The notes below the pieces were generated by a model. The model ran no database searches and had not been told where the DNA came from. It was given only the letters and a program-made list of their open reading frames with translations. The position numbers and the translations under genes were made by a program. Of a DNA stretch of 64,000 nt, positions 9,175 through 17,245 are shown in pieces (position 1 is the first letter of the stretch; every line of letters begins with the position of its first letter). The stretch spans positions 82,146-146,145 of the forward strand of contig PHBE01000012.1 in assembly GCA_002841885.1 (NCBI GenBank), given 5' to 3'. Origin of the DNA: Deltaproteobacteria bacterium HGW-Deltaproteobacteria-18. GTDB lineage: Bacteria > Desulfobacterota > Desulfovibrionia > Desulfovibrionales > Desulfomicrobiaceae.

Positions 9175-9687
9175 ATGTCAAACCCGTCGGAGAAGCCCAC
9201 AATCCAGGCCAATGCCGAAAAATGCATCGGATGCAAGAAATGCGAGATGGCCTGCGTCAGCGCGCATATCAACCTGTCGTTCAAGGAAGCGAAAAAACGC
9301 GGCCTGCCGGTCTTCCCGCGCATCAAGGTCGTGAAGGTCGACAACCTCAAATTCCCCACGCGCTGCCACCACTGTGACGACGCCCCCTGCGTCAACGCCT
9401 GTCCCTTCGGCGTGATCCGGCAGGAAAAGGGCATCGTCACCGTCAATGAAGCCATGTGCGTCGGGTGCAAGATGTGCGTCATGGCCTGCCCTTACGGAGC
9501 CATCGAAGTCGGCGAGGAAGGGGAAACGGGCTTTACGGGCCGCAAGAACAAGGGCGCGGCCAAGAAGTGCGACCTGTGCCAGACCTGGCGTGCCGACAAC
9601 GGCAAGGACGTCTGCGCCTGCGTCGAGGCCTGCCCCAAACAGGTCCTGGAACTCGTGACGGTGCCGACGGCCGGGTTACAGCAATAG
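9175..9687 (+). CDS. cooF: CooF-like polyferredoxin, electron donor to the hydrogenase
   Basis: A 170-residue HycB/CooF-type ferredoxin with four cysteine clusters: 17-20-23-27, 64-67-72-76, 95-98-101-105, and 132-135-149-153 with an additional Cys147. In R. rubrum CooF carries electrons from CO dehydrogenase (CooS) to the hydrogenase. No cooS is adjacent here, so the electron donor could be another enzyme. The start at 9175 is chosen because a GAGGGA site precedes it; a GTG at 9163 lacks one. It is the last gene of the operon. Confidence 0.85.
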   Translation: MSNPSEKPTIQANAEKCIGCKKCEMACVSAHINLSFKEAKKRGLPVFPRIKVVKVDNLKFPTRCHHCDDAPCVNACPFGVIRQEKGIVTVNEAMCVGCKMCVMACPYGAIEVGEEGETGFTGRKNKGAAKKCDLCQTWRADNGKDVCACVEACPKQVLELVTVPTAGLQQ

Positions 9688-9716
9688 ACGATACCTCGGA
9701 CAGGGGAACGGGCAAC

Positions 9717-9857
9717 GCCTGAGGCCGAAACTCAGGCAGGCCGCCCCCCCTCCTTGCAGCCATCCGCGCCCCTGTCCCCGGATTCGTATGATATATACTG
9801 CGGCAATCCTTCTGCCGCAGACCACGTTCCGCACCTCCGGATGCGGAACACTTTTTT
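9717..9857 (+). terminator. coo operon terminator with two preceding stem-loops
   Basis: Three hairpins follow cooF: 9717-9737 (GCCTGAG/CTCAGGC), 9798-9820 (CTGCGGCA/TGCCGCAG, 7-base loop), and 9826-9849 (GTTCCGCA/TGCGGAAC, 8-base loop). Only the last is followed by a T run (9852-9857), so it is the intrinsic terminator. The earlier stems may protect the mRNA 3' end. Confidence 0.85.
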
Positions 9858-10353
9858 CAGCGCCCCGGCATCCCGCCGCCGGACCACCCGCTCTCCGCCA
9901 GGCCGGAAACGTGATGCCAGTGTGGCACGGGCACGAGGACCTCACGCCGAGCGTACACGGCGCGCCCTTCGTCCGTGCGCCCCGTCACGGCATGCCGCAG
10001 GTCACAAAGCACCGTATCCTGTTTCTGACTTCGGAAAACCGCGTGTTCCCTGCCCCTTTCCCGCCTTCGCCGCCTCATTTCTCCGTGTCGAAGACTTTTC
10101 CTGAGCCTGCAGGCAGCAAGGTTTCATGGACAAGATGAATGGCATGGGCGAAATGAGCGGTATGGACCCGCCCGGAAATACGGGAGAATCGTTCATTTTG
10201 TCCATACTGCCGGGCATTGATTTCAGTCCGGAACAATTCTTCAATGGTGACCACAATATCAAGTGCATGCGTGATTGAATGCTGCTGTATGACATTTCTT
10301 TCATGAACAGTGCGCACGCAGAAAAATGGTCACACGCGGAAAAAGCGCGGAAA
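9858..10353. other. Non-coding stretch after coo operon
   Basis: Short frames overlap on both strands here but none has a ribosome site with family-like content. A 50-codon frame at 10126-10278 is Met/Gly-rich and I do not trust it. GC content falls from left to right as the accretion zone begins. Confidence 0.4.
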
Positions 10354-10643
10354 AAGGGTCAGATCTTTAATCATGAATTATATCGGAAAAAGAATAATCA
10401 GAATTTTCAATTTGGTTGCAGAATCAGCGCGCATAACAATGCTAGTTCTGCGTAAAATTTGTATGACAAAAGAAGGGCTTGCCGGTGATGCTACTTTTCT
10501 TGTAGCGAAAATGCGAAAAGGACTTGCTCGCTAGAAAAAGCCAAAACGAGGTTTGGTCCTTTTCCCCGTCCAGGCTTGTACTATTCAACAGTGAGTCAAA
10601 TCATCCGTAAAATGGGATGATTCAAGATTCAAGCTCTGACCCC
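10354..10643. repeat. MITE-like element with terminal inverted repeats
   Basis: The left end near 10356 reads GGGTCAGATCTTTAATC. The right end near 10619-10642 reads, on the other strand, GGGTCAGAGCTTGAATC. These ends form an imperfect terminal inverted repeat of about 24 bp around 240 bp of AT-rich DNA. Related half-sites lie at 11702-11725 and 12582-12602, and a second internal match (GTATGACAAA, then CTTGCCG and CTTGTA) occurs on the minus strand at 12630-12705. The right end lies inside the Sel1-repeat gene, so the element or its family inserted there. No transposase is inside. Confidence 0.5.
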
Positions 10644-11445
10644 AGATTTTGCATTCGGCATACATTAGCCCAAGGAACGTTTGCGCTTCAGCATTGTTAT
10701 TGTCGGCAGCTTTTCGAAGCCATTTCGCAGCCTCTTTATAGTTTTGACTAGCGCCTTCAGATTTAGCGTAAGCGATGCCAAGTGCGGTCTGAACTTCGGC
10801 ATTCCCATCTTCTGCCGAATTTCGTAATAGATTAATTAATAATGTTTGGTCTTTTAAATTTGATAAAGTCATGATTAAAGCGGTTAAAGCATTTGAATCT
10901 CCATTTTCCGCTGCCATTAATATCCATTTTACAGCTTATTCTGTATCCTTAGGAATAATTTCTCCGTCTGAATATATTGAAGCGAGAGCAGACTGGGCTT
11001 TGACATTGCCCCGCATGGCTGCTTCCTTATAATATTTGATAGCAATATCGTGGTCAACTTCTACACCAAGACCTTGTAAATACATTGAAGCTAATTCTTC
11101 TTGTGCCTTCGCGTCACCTTTGTCGGCAGCTTTTTGAAACCAATTCACAGCCTGAGTGTAATTCCTAGAAACACCTACTCCATGCGCATACATCGCGCCA
11201 ATAATAGTCTGCGCACCTGTCTCTCCATTTTTTGCAGCTTTAAGAAACCATTTTGCAGCCTCTGCGTAATCTACAGGAACACCCCGTCCATAAAAATAAA
11301 TCCCACCAAGTTGAAACTGCGCATCCATATCTCCGCTTTTTGCTGCGCTTAATGTACTATCAAAAGACAAATTACTATCAGCAAAAGCATAATTTACGCA
11401 CAATAATAGCACAAAAGCCAATGACACTATTTTAATTACTTTCAT
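10585..11445 (-). pseudogene. Sel1-repeat secreted protein, broken
   Basis: A signal peptide (MKVIKIVSLAFVLLLCVNYA) is followed by about seven Sel1/TPR-like repeats of roughly 36 residues, with cores like GDMDAQFQLGGIYFYGRGV. The frame is broken twice. Codon 170 is TAA (10936-10938) in the middle of a repeat, while the same frame continues with perfect repeat spacing after it. The last repeat runs into the MITE-like end at about 10643, so the final residues encoded (10585-10643) are element sequence. Upstream AGGTGG is a good ribosome site. Sel1 proteins act as scaffolds in envelope or stress signalling; this copy should be non-functional unless the stop is read through. Confidence 0.8.
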
Positions 11446-11912
11446 AAACCACCTTATGAATATTAATATACATATAAATCAAAAAAAATATAAATAAATT
11501 ATTTAAAACTTATATATAATAGCAAAACGATTAGAGTATTGCAAGCGATGTGAAGAATAACAAAGTGAGACTCACTCAGCGGATTGAATTGTCTTATGTT
11601 TTGCGTATTTCGCGCTAAATAGGCCGTCTTAGCTTCTCCGCTTAAAGATACATATAACGCGCGTTCGTCTCCTCGCCATATTCGCAGCGCAAATCGAGGT
11701 TCAGATTTTGAATCTTGAATTATTCCATTTTCCGAATAATTTTACTTATCATTGAGCAATACAAAGCTTTCGCAGTAGCAACATGCGCCTGGGCATAGCC
11801 GAACTCAAGGCAGACCTTATGGATGGCTGCGTTTCGGTGTAAATGACCCTCTACCCCTGCTGAAACCTCCTCCAAGGCAGAGCGATCGATTTCGTGGACG
11901 CAATAGCCTCCA
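11446..11912. other. AT-rich gap with repeats between Sel1 remnant and LysE
   Basis: No convincing gene. It contains a half-copy of the MITE-like end at 11702-11725 and a 30-bp sequence at 11653-11682 that recurs at 34529-34558. A minus-strand frame at 11720-12037 overlaps the end of the LysE gene in another register. Its last 60 codons might be a gene fragment, but I recognise no family. Confidence 0.4.
11653..11682 (+). repeat. Dispersed 30-bp repeat, copy 1
   Basis: Starts TATAACGCGCG and ends CGCCATATT; it matches 34529-34558 at 29 of 30 positions in the same orientation. One copy is in the accretion zone and one inside the island, in otherwise unrelated non-coding DNA. The CGCGTTATA end on the reverse strand is slightly like an integron recombination core, but no folding partner was found. 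Confidence 0.6.
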
Positions 11913-12524
11913 TCAATCTGTGAGCGCAAGTTCCGCCCCAAGGCCGACAAATGCTGAGGCAAATCCACGCCGTAGCCAGGTTTGCACTCGTGGAGACTCG
12001 ATAACGGTATTGCGGAATACATGTGCAAGAAAGCCATAGATTACGAATACGATAAACGTCATAGCCATGAAGGTAGCGCTGAGGAGTAGAAGCTGGAAAA
12101 GAGGCTGAGCTGTGCCTGGTTGAATGAATTGCGGAAGGAAAGCCAAGAAGAAGATGGTCAGTTTGGGGTTCAGAATGTTGAGCAGGAACGCTTTTACGAC
12201 CAAGCCAGCGGCCGTTTTTGTAGAGGGGTTTGCGTCAATGGCGAAAGCCGTCTTGTCACGCCATGTCGCATAGGCGACGTAGAACAAGTAAACCACACCA
12301 GCGTATTTCAGAGTCTGGAAAGCAAGCGCGCTTGTGTGCATGATGGTGGCAAGACCCAAAACCGTAGCCATGAGATGCGGGAGTATCCCTGCCGTGCATC
12401 CTAGTGCGGCGAACACACTCGCCTTTCGGCCTTGAATAAGTCCAGTAGAGACGGTGTATATTACCCCTGTTCCAGGAATAAGCACCACAATTAACGATGT
12501 GATGAAAAATTCAATGCTGATCAT
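11913..12524 (-). CDS. LysE/RhtB-family exporter
   Basis: A 203-residue inner-membrane protein with about six hydrophobic segments. It has the family N-terminal signature IPGTGVIYTVSTGLIQGRKA and the FLLNILNPKLTIFFLAFLPQF block. Such exporters expel amino acids or homoserine lactones; the substrate cannot be read from the sequence. The ATG at 12533 directly abuts its GGGAG site, so the ATG at 12524, 9 bases away, is the better start. The length is normal. It is isolated among mobile-DNA debris and appears intact. Confidence 0.85.
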   Translation of the reverse strand: MISIEFFITSLIVVLIPGTGVIYTVSTGLIQGRKASVFAALGCTAGILPHLMATVLGLATIMHTSALAFQTLKYAGVVYLFYVAYATWRDKTAFAIDANPSTKTAAGLVVKAFLLNILNPKLTIFFLAFLPQFIQPGTAQPLFQLLLLSATFMAMTFIVFVIYGFLAHVFRNTVIESPRVQTWLRRGFASAFVGLGAELALTD

Positions 12525-12831
12525 TTGATACATCTCCCTTGTCCTCTCATGCCCCTGTTTTGAACGCCTGGGATGGAGAGCAAATCTTGAATCTTGAATT
12601 TAACCACCATCCGGCTTTTTCTCCGAAATGGAACGTATCGCGAAAACGTCGATACAAGCAAAGTACCGGTAACGGCAAGCGATTGCTTTGTCATACATAT
12701 TTTGTGTTCATGACTTCCGCCCCTCCCCTCCCTGATACGACAAAAGCCACCCGTCACCGGATGGTTTTTCGTCTTCCAAGTCAAAAAAGAGGTAGCTGGG
12801 GTCACATAAAACCACAGCGGAATCCGAAAAG

Positions 12832-12896
12832 AAAAAAGGGATTTCATTCTTCCGTCTGAAATCCCTTGTTCTCTAATGGCGGGGCCGATGGGACTC
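12832..12896 (-). repeat. Remnant attachment site A: tRNA-Asp 3' end plus terminator
   Basis: 12877-12896 is identical to the last 20 bases (CCA end) of the tRNA-Asp gene at 39824-39900, on the same strand. Left of it, 12838-12846 and 12857-12865 form a hairpin (GGGATTTCA/TGAAATCCC) next to A6, an intrinsic terminator on the minus strand. The same terminator-plus-tRNA arrangement occurs at 16193-16287. A weaker shared hairpin (CCACCCGTCACCGGATGG) lies near 12749-12766. It looks like the oldest boundary left by integration at tRNA-Asp. Confidence 0.7.
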
Positions 12897-12931
12897 TGGA
12901 GTAGACTCCAATTCGACCGGGCACCCTCAAA

Positions 12932-13849
12932 TCAGGTAGCACTCAAATTTTTAGAGCTTGTCAGTGCATCCTCGGCCAGTCGTACCAGGCTCTCCGCGAG
13001 GGCTTCGAGATCAGTGCGGGCTATCAGCCCCAAACGGATACCAAGGAGATTCCCTTCAGCCAACGCGGCGAAAACCACCCCGGTTCTGCGGATGGCGGAA
13101 AACGACGCGGGGAACAGCCCCATGCCTTCACCAGCAGCGATGCGTGCCAGCAGCACGTCATGCTCGGCCGGTTCCTCCTTGAGCATCGGCGCGAAACCGG
13201 CGTGGGCAAAGACCCGTTTCGTGTGATCGAAAAACGCGGGGTGCTCTTCTCGCCGAAACCAGAAGAGAGGCTTCCCGCTCAGATCGCGCAAGTGATGGCG
13301 GCCCTGCGCGGCCTCGGGCCAGCCTTCCGGCAGGACGGCGAGCAGCGGCTCAGCGTAGGACAACGGCACGACATGCAGCCCAGGCGCGTCGAGAGGCAGC
13401 GCCACGAAGGCCGCATCGACTCTGCCCCTGCGCACATCGCGAACCAGGCGGGGCGATGTCGCGCGCTCCAGACGCAGCCCCGGCCCATGGACGCCGAAAA
13501 GCCGCGACTCCAGGGCCGCGAAGACCCCCTGCTCGAAAGCCGTGGTCAGGCCGACGACAGGAGCACGCGCTCCGGCGACGCGCAAGGCGTGCAGCCGCTC
13601 ACGGGTGGCCGTCTCCAGTTCCAGTACGGGACGGACGATTTCGAGTACCCTTTCCCCTTCCGTCGTCAGGGTCAGGCCCCGGGAATGGCGGACAAACAGC
13701 GCCACGCCCAAGAACTCCTCCAGCCGCTTCATGTGGCGGCTCAGGGGCGGCTGGGCCATGAACAGGCGCTCCGCCGCCCGGCGCAGGTTCAATTCTTCGG
13801 CCACCACCGCGAAATAGCGCAGCTGCCGCAGGTCCAGGGATTCGAGCAT
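12932..13849 (-). CDS. LysR-family transcription regulator
   Basis: A 305-residue regulator. The N-terminal winged helix-turn-helix reads LDLRQLRYFAVVAEELNL and continues RAAERLFMAQPPLSRHMKRL; the rest is a periplasmic-binding-like effector domain. It is divergent from a carboxymuconolactone-decarboxylase-like gene that it probably controls. The start at 13849 is preferred over 13861 because a T-N11-A palindrome covers the upstream ATG. The 3' end lies 35 bases from remnant attachment site A. The effector is unknown. Confidence 0.85.
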   Translation of the reverse strand: MLESLDLRQLRYFAVVAEELNLRRAAERLFMAQPPLSRHMKRLEEFLGVALFVRHSRGLTLTTEGERVLEIVRPVLELETATRERLHALRVAGARAPVVGLTTAFEQGVFAALESRLFGVHGPGLRLERATSPRLVRDVRRGRVDAAFVALPLDAPGLHVVPLSYAEPLLAVLPEGWPEAAQGRHHLRDLSGKPLFWFRREEHPAFFDHTKRVFAHAGFAPMLKEEPAEHDVLLARIAAGEGMGLFPASFSAIRRTGVVFAALAEGNLLGIRLGLIARTDLEALAESLVRLAEDALTSSKNLSAT

Positions 13850-13859
13850 CCGTTCCGTC

Positions 13860-13874
13860 ATACCGAAAAGGTAT
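13860..13874. promoter_or_regulatory. LysR-type T-N11-A operator
   Basis: ATACC-GAAAA-GGTAT is a perfect 5-bp inverted repeat with the T-N11-A spacing (T13861 to A13873) typical of LysR binding sites. It lies in the divergent region between the LysR gene and the 13957 gene, abutting the regulator start, and suits autoregulation. Confidence 0.55.
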
Positions 13875-13956
13875 CGCAAAAAAAGTACGATGCAAAGCCT
13901 CTCCGGGCTCCTACTTCAATCGAAAGAGGACAAACACCCAACAAGGAGAGGAGACT

Positions 13957-14337
13957 ATGACACGCTACGAGACGGGACTCGCCATGCTCGCAAAGGTCGA
14001 TGGCAGCGTCGGGGAAAAGGTGATCGAGAGCCTGAAGGACATCGCGCCGGACTTCGGGCGCTACCTCGTTGAATGCTTCGGCGACATCTACTCCAGGCCG
14101 GGCCTGGACCTCAAAAGCCGGGAAATCGCCGTGGTCGCGGCCCTGACCGCGCTGGGGACGGCAGGACCGCAGCTCCGGGTCCACCTGCACGCCGCCCTCA
14201 ATGTCGGCTGCACGCGGGAGGAGATTGTCGAGGTCATCATGCAGATGTCGGCCTACGCCGGTTTTCCCGCAGCCCTGAACGGGCTCTTCGCGGCCAAGGA
14301 GGTGTTCGTTGAGCGGCGGGCCGACGGCAGGGGATGA
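13957..14337 (+). CDS. Carboxymuconolactone decarboxylase / AhpD-like protein
   Basis: A 126-residue all-helical protein of the CMD family. The conserved block runs from LDLKSREIAVVAAL through LRVHLHAALNVGCTREEIVE to VIMQMSAYAGFPAALNGL. His in HLHAALN and Cys in VGCT are visible, but the CxxC of the AhpD peroxidase branch is absent, so the PcaC-like branch fits better. AGGAG precedes the start. It is divergent from a LysR regulator, the usual arrangement for an effector-induced catabolic or detoxification gene. Confidence 0.8.
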   Translation: MTRYETGLAMLAKVDGSVGEKVIESLKDIAPDFGRYLVECFGDIYSRPGLDLKSREIAVVAALTALGTAGPQLRVHLHAALNVGCTREEIVEVIMQMSAYAGFPAALNGLFAAKEVFVERRADGRG

Positions 14338-14504
14338 AGGCTCGCCCCATCCTCAGGCAGCCACGACACTCAAGGAAGTCGCTTGAAAACGACAGGAACA
14401 CGGCCTATGCCGGTGCATGGGGCTCGCACGGGTTCCATGCGTCCGGCTTTAGGCACGTCCGGACGATGCCCCATCAACATGAGATACCAACGGCTTCCCG
14501 ATTT

Positions 14505-14873
14505 ATGACGCACCAATCCTTCACCATCCGGGTGATCGAAGCCATCCACAGCATCCCCTCGGGTAGGGTCGCCACCTACGGGCAGATCGCGGGCATGGCC
14601 GGAAACCTGCGAGCCGCCCGGCAGGTCGCGCGGATTCTTCACACGTGCTCGCACTCAGAAGGGTTGCCCTGGCACCGCGTGGTCAACCGGGAAGGACGCA
14701 TCGCATTGCGGGTCTTCCAGGGTTACGAAGATCAGAAGCGGTTGCTCGAAAACGAGGGCGTCGAGTTCGACGGAACGGGCCGCATTGATCTGGAGCGCTT
14801 TCTGTTGGGGTCGGGTTCTGATATTGGGGCTGGTCGGGTTGGGTCTCTGAGACCAAGAGTACTTGTTCTCTAA
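14505..14873 (+). CDS. Alkyltransferase-like (ATL) DNA-repair protein
   Basis: A 122-residue MGMT-fold protein. It has the DNA-binding SGRVATYGQIAGMAG helix-turn-helix and the active-site loop as PWHRV, with Trp56 where the methyltransferase has cysteine. It can therefore bind O6-alkylguanine and flag it for nucleotide excision repair but cannot remove the alkyl group. The start at 14505 fits the family; an ATG at 14466 is possible. The last 20 or so residues after LERFLLGS are unusual, and the stop lies inside remnant attachment site B, so the native C terminus may have been replaced. Confidence 0.8.
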   Translation: MTHQSFTIRVIEAIHSIPSGRVATYGQIAGMAGNLRAARQVARILHTCSHSEGLPWHRVVNREGRIALRVFQGYEDQKRLLENEGVEFDGTGRIDLERFLLGSGSDIGAGRVGSLRPRVLVL

Positions 14874-14903
14874 CGGCGGGACCGATGGGCTTGAACTCAC
14901 GGC
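14862..14903 (-). repeat. Remnant attachment site B, degenerate tRNA-Asp 3' end
   Basis: 14862-14872 (CTTGTTCTCTA) matches the sequence bordering sites A and C. 14874-14903 matches the tRNA-Asp 3' end with about five changes, including the CCACGG to TCACGG change. It is on the same strand as sites A, C and the intact tRNA. I read it as an older decayed boundary between two accreted modules. Confidence 0.55.
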
Positions 14904-15178
14904 ACGAAGAAAAGTCAAAAGCAGTCCTGACCCCTTTTCTTCTCGGCCCAGATAGTTTCAAATCTCATGGAGTCACCCTCACTTGAATCGTTTGCCCTAG
15001 CAAAAGACTGCGAAACGGATACATTGTGTGCATTACAGATCCTGGCAGTATATTCGGAGGGACTCTTTTGTTTGGTTATCACGTCTCGATTTGACTTTCT
15101 TTAATGCCGCTCGCTGCTTCTCCAATCAATTATTAAATACTTTGAGACTGACAATACTATCGGTACGCATCAGCCGAA

Positions 15179-15943
15179 TCACCGCCCCCATAGAGTAGAC
15201 AGCGGCGCGGCCAGGAGGTCTGGCCCCAGTGAGAATGTTTCCGCACCGTCGTAAAGGATCACTCCAAGGCGCATTTTGTCGCCCGCCGCTTCCGCGAAGC
15301 GTCGCATCCCCTGCAGATCGCGCTCGTTGACCGAAGCCGCAGCTTTCACCTCCACCCCGACAAGTTGCCCCTGAGCATTCTCGATGACCAGATCCACTTC
15401 ATACTTGGCACGGTCCCTGTAATGAAACATCCGATATTCGTTATCGGCCGTGGAGGCATGTTTGAGCAATTCCGAATGGACAAAGGATTCAAGAACATGT
15501 CCAAAACGGTTTCGCCCGGGCAGGCCCGTCGAGGGCGTCAGCCCAAGCAGGGTCGAGAGCAGGCCGGAATCCAGAAAGTGCAATTTGGGCGTCTTGACCA
15601 GCCCGCCGATTCGGTTGCGACTCCAGGCTTCGACACGGGTCAGCAGAAACATCTGTTCTAGAATGCCCACGTAACGGGCCGTGGTCTTGTGGTCGAGACC
15701 AAACTGTCCTCCCAATTGCGAAGAGTTGCACATCTGCCCGGACATTTCCGCCAGCACGCGCACAAGACGCGGAAAAGAGTCAGATAACGCATCTCCTGCC
15801 CTGCGATCCGACGTGCCAGCCTGCCTCGGACCGCTGATTAGAACTGTCAGCGTATCCTTCGCGTCATCAATTCGTTTAGTTAGCAAATGATGACAACCGA
15901 CTGTATTCATGTTTAAATTTGTATTCAAATTGGGATTTATCAT
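15179..15943 (-). pseudogene. AAA/DUF4143 ATPase with internal deletion
   Basis: The C-terminal DUF4143 domain is well preserved: SSQLGGQFGLDHKTTARYV, then LHFLDSGLLSTLLGL, and a restriction-endonuclease-like EVDLVIENAQG with VGVEVKAAASV. The N terminus begins like the ATPase domain (LTVLISGPRQAG) but breaks inside the Walker A motif, and about 150 residues including Walker B are missing. At 254 residues it is far below the family's roughly 400. The gene should have no ATPase activity. It lies between attachment remnants B and C. Confidence 0.75.
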
Positions 15944-16192
15944 CGGACAAATTGGGATTTCAAGCTATTACAATTGGGATTTGACAGGCACCACCCCAAG
16001 TGCCTCGCATCGCTTCGATGCGTTCATGGCGCCGGGCGCCAATCACGTCCACGCATGCAACCGCCAACAAACCCAAACCGATCCCCACCTCAAGAAACAA
16101 CTCAAGGCCACCCGTTACCGGATAGCCTTGTCGTTTGTTTTCCACCTTGAAGAGCACGTCAAAGCACCCAACCCACAGCGGGACCAGAAAAG

Positions 16193-16287
16193 AAAAAAGG
16201 GATTTCAGCGTTTGAACTGAAATCCCTTGTTCTCTAATGGCGGGGCCGATGGGACTCGAACCCACGGCCTCCGGCGTGACAGGCCGG
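16193..16287 (-). repeat. attL of the island (site C): tRNA-Asp 3' end plus terminator
   Basis: 16238-16287 is a 50-base perfect copy of 39824-39873, the 3' part of tRNA-Asp from CCA through the anticodon stem. It ends exactly where the intact gene diverges. A minus-strand terminator, GGGATTTCA/TGAAATCCC at 16199-16226 with A6 next to it, lies outside the island. Homology to site A extends about 100 bases further left. Confidence 0.9.
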
Positions 16288-16476
16288 ATTTAACACTCAA
16301 TCAAGGCGTCTAACCATCTGCTTTTATGGAAATATCGAGTGCAATAATGTTCATAGAGTTCACATTTTTCATCCTTTGGGACACGTGGGAGACACTTCGG
16401 TCCGGGTGCGCGTGTACCGACATGACGGATGTTCAATAAATCCGAAATTATCCTGCTCCTTAATGCGTTACAACCT

Positions 16477-16526
16477 TTTGAATGGCATTCAAGAGGTCGT
16501 CAGTTCGATCCTGATCAGCTCCACCA
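16477..16526 (+). pseudogene. tRNA-Ala(GGC) 3' fragment
   Basis: The fragment starts at the anticodon stem (TTTGA, loop ATGGCAT with anticodon GGC, TCAAG). It continues through the variable loop, a complete T arm (GTCAG-TTCGATC-CTGAT) and an acceptor 3' strand ending CCACCA. The 5' half is absent; the sequence before 16476 is unrelated. A 3' half cut at the anticodon stem is what tRNA-targeting integrases use as attP, so this is probably a second attachment site, 190 bases from attL and on the opposite strand to tRNA-Asp. Confidence 0.75.
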
Positions 16527-17245
16527 CTTATAACCGCTTCAAATGATTCTTGAATGCCGCTTGAAAGCCGTCTATTAGGGCAGTTTTTTTGTTTTCCTGA
16601 GCCAAACAAAAAAGTTGGCACCCCCTGTTGCAGCCAGCCTGCGAGCTATTCCTCCCCACCAGAAGAAGCAAAAGAAACAGATCCACTTGAGAATGATCAA
16701 GGGGTGTTTTCTGCTGCCCTACTTTCGAATTTGGTTCAGAAATTTCTGAAAACTGGACGGGGAGTAATGACAGATGTGACCCAAAGCTGCTTGTGATTTG
16801 GAGATTGATGATTCTCTGATGGCCTGGATGATTTTCGGAGCTGGTTATTCCTAAGGGACCTGAGAATTATTCAAAATTGCTGGAACGGCTATTTGGCCGT
16901 TCTCTCAATGACATCCCGATCCATTTTGACCAGTTCAAGGCAAGGGAGCTCGAAAGACGATAGGGGTGAGACGGAGATCAGCTCAGAATTTCCAGGGCTC
17001 TGTGAATTCTGAACGCTTGTCAGACATGTTCAAATAATTTTAAAGATTAAATTGTTGCGTCATACGGTTCTGAAGAGTTATTATTCCACACTCTAAATTA
17101 ATAATACAACCAACACTCCAACCAGCAAGACTCAACAGGCAATCCGAGCTTACCATTTCCTTGCTTGAGTCACATACATCTAAGTATCAGCAACTTGGCG
17201 GCGAAATCTGCAACTATTGACTACAATTCTAATCACAGGATTAAT
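16527..17245. other. Non-coding left end of island
   Basis: No credible gene. A frame at 16554-16796 lacks a ribosome site and recognisable content. A hairpin GAACGGC/GCCGTTC lies near 16891-16908. The DNA becomes very AT-rich towards 17245. Confidence 0.4.

Noticed and set aside
10005..10018. Minus-strand GATACGGTGCTTTG, similar to part of the molybdenum-cofactor riboswitch as I remember it
   Set aside because: The rest of the motif is not found, and no minus-strand gene follows that it could control. Treated as chance.
10126..10278. 50-codon Met/Gly-rich plus-strand frame
   Set aside because: No clear ribosome site, no family, and overlapping frames on the other strand look equally plausible.
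11653..11682. Integron attC-like recombination site
   Set aside because: Core-like ends (CGCGTTATA; also GTTTAAC near 34407) exist, but no paired half-site within 150 bases allows the needed folding, and no integron integrase is present.
16554..16796. 80-codon plus-strand frame at the island left end
   Set aside because: No ribosome site and no recognisable sequence; probably random in AT-rich DNA.
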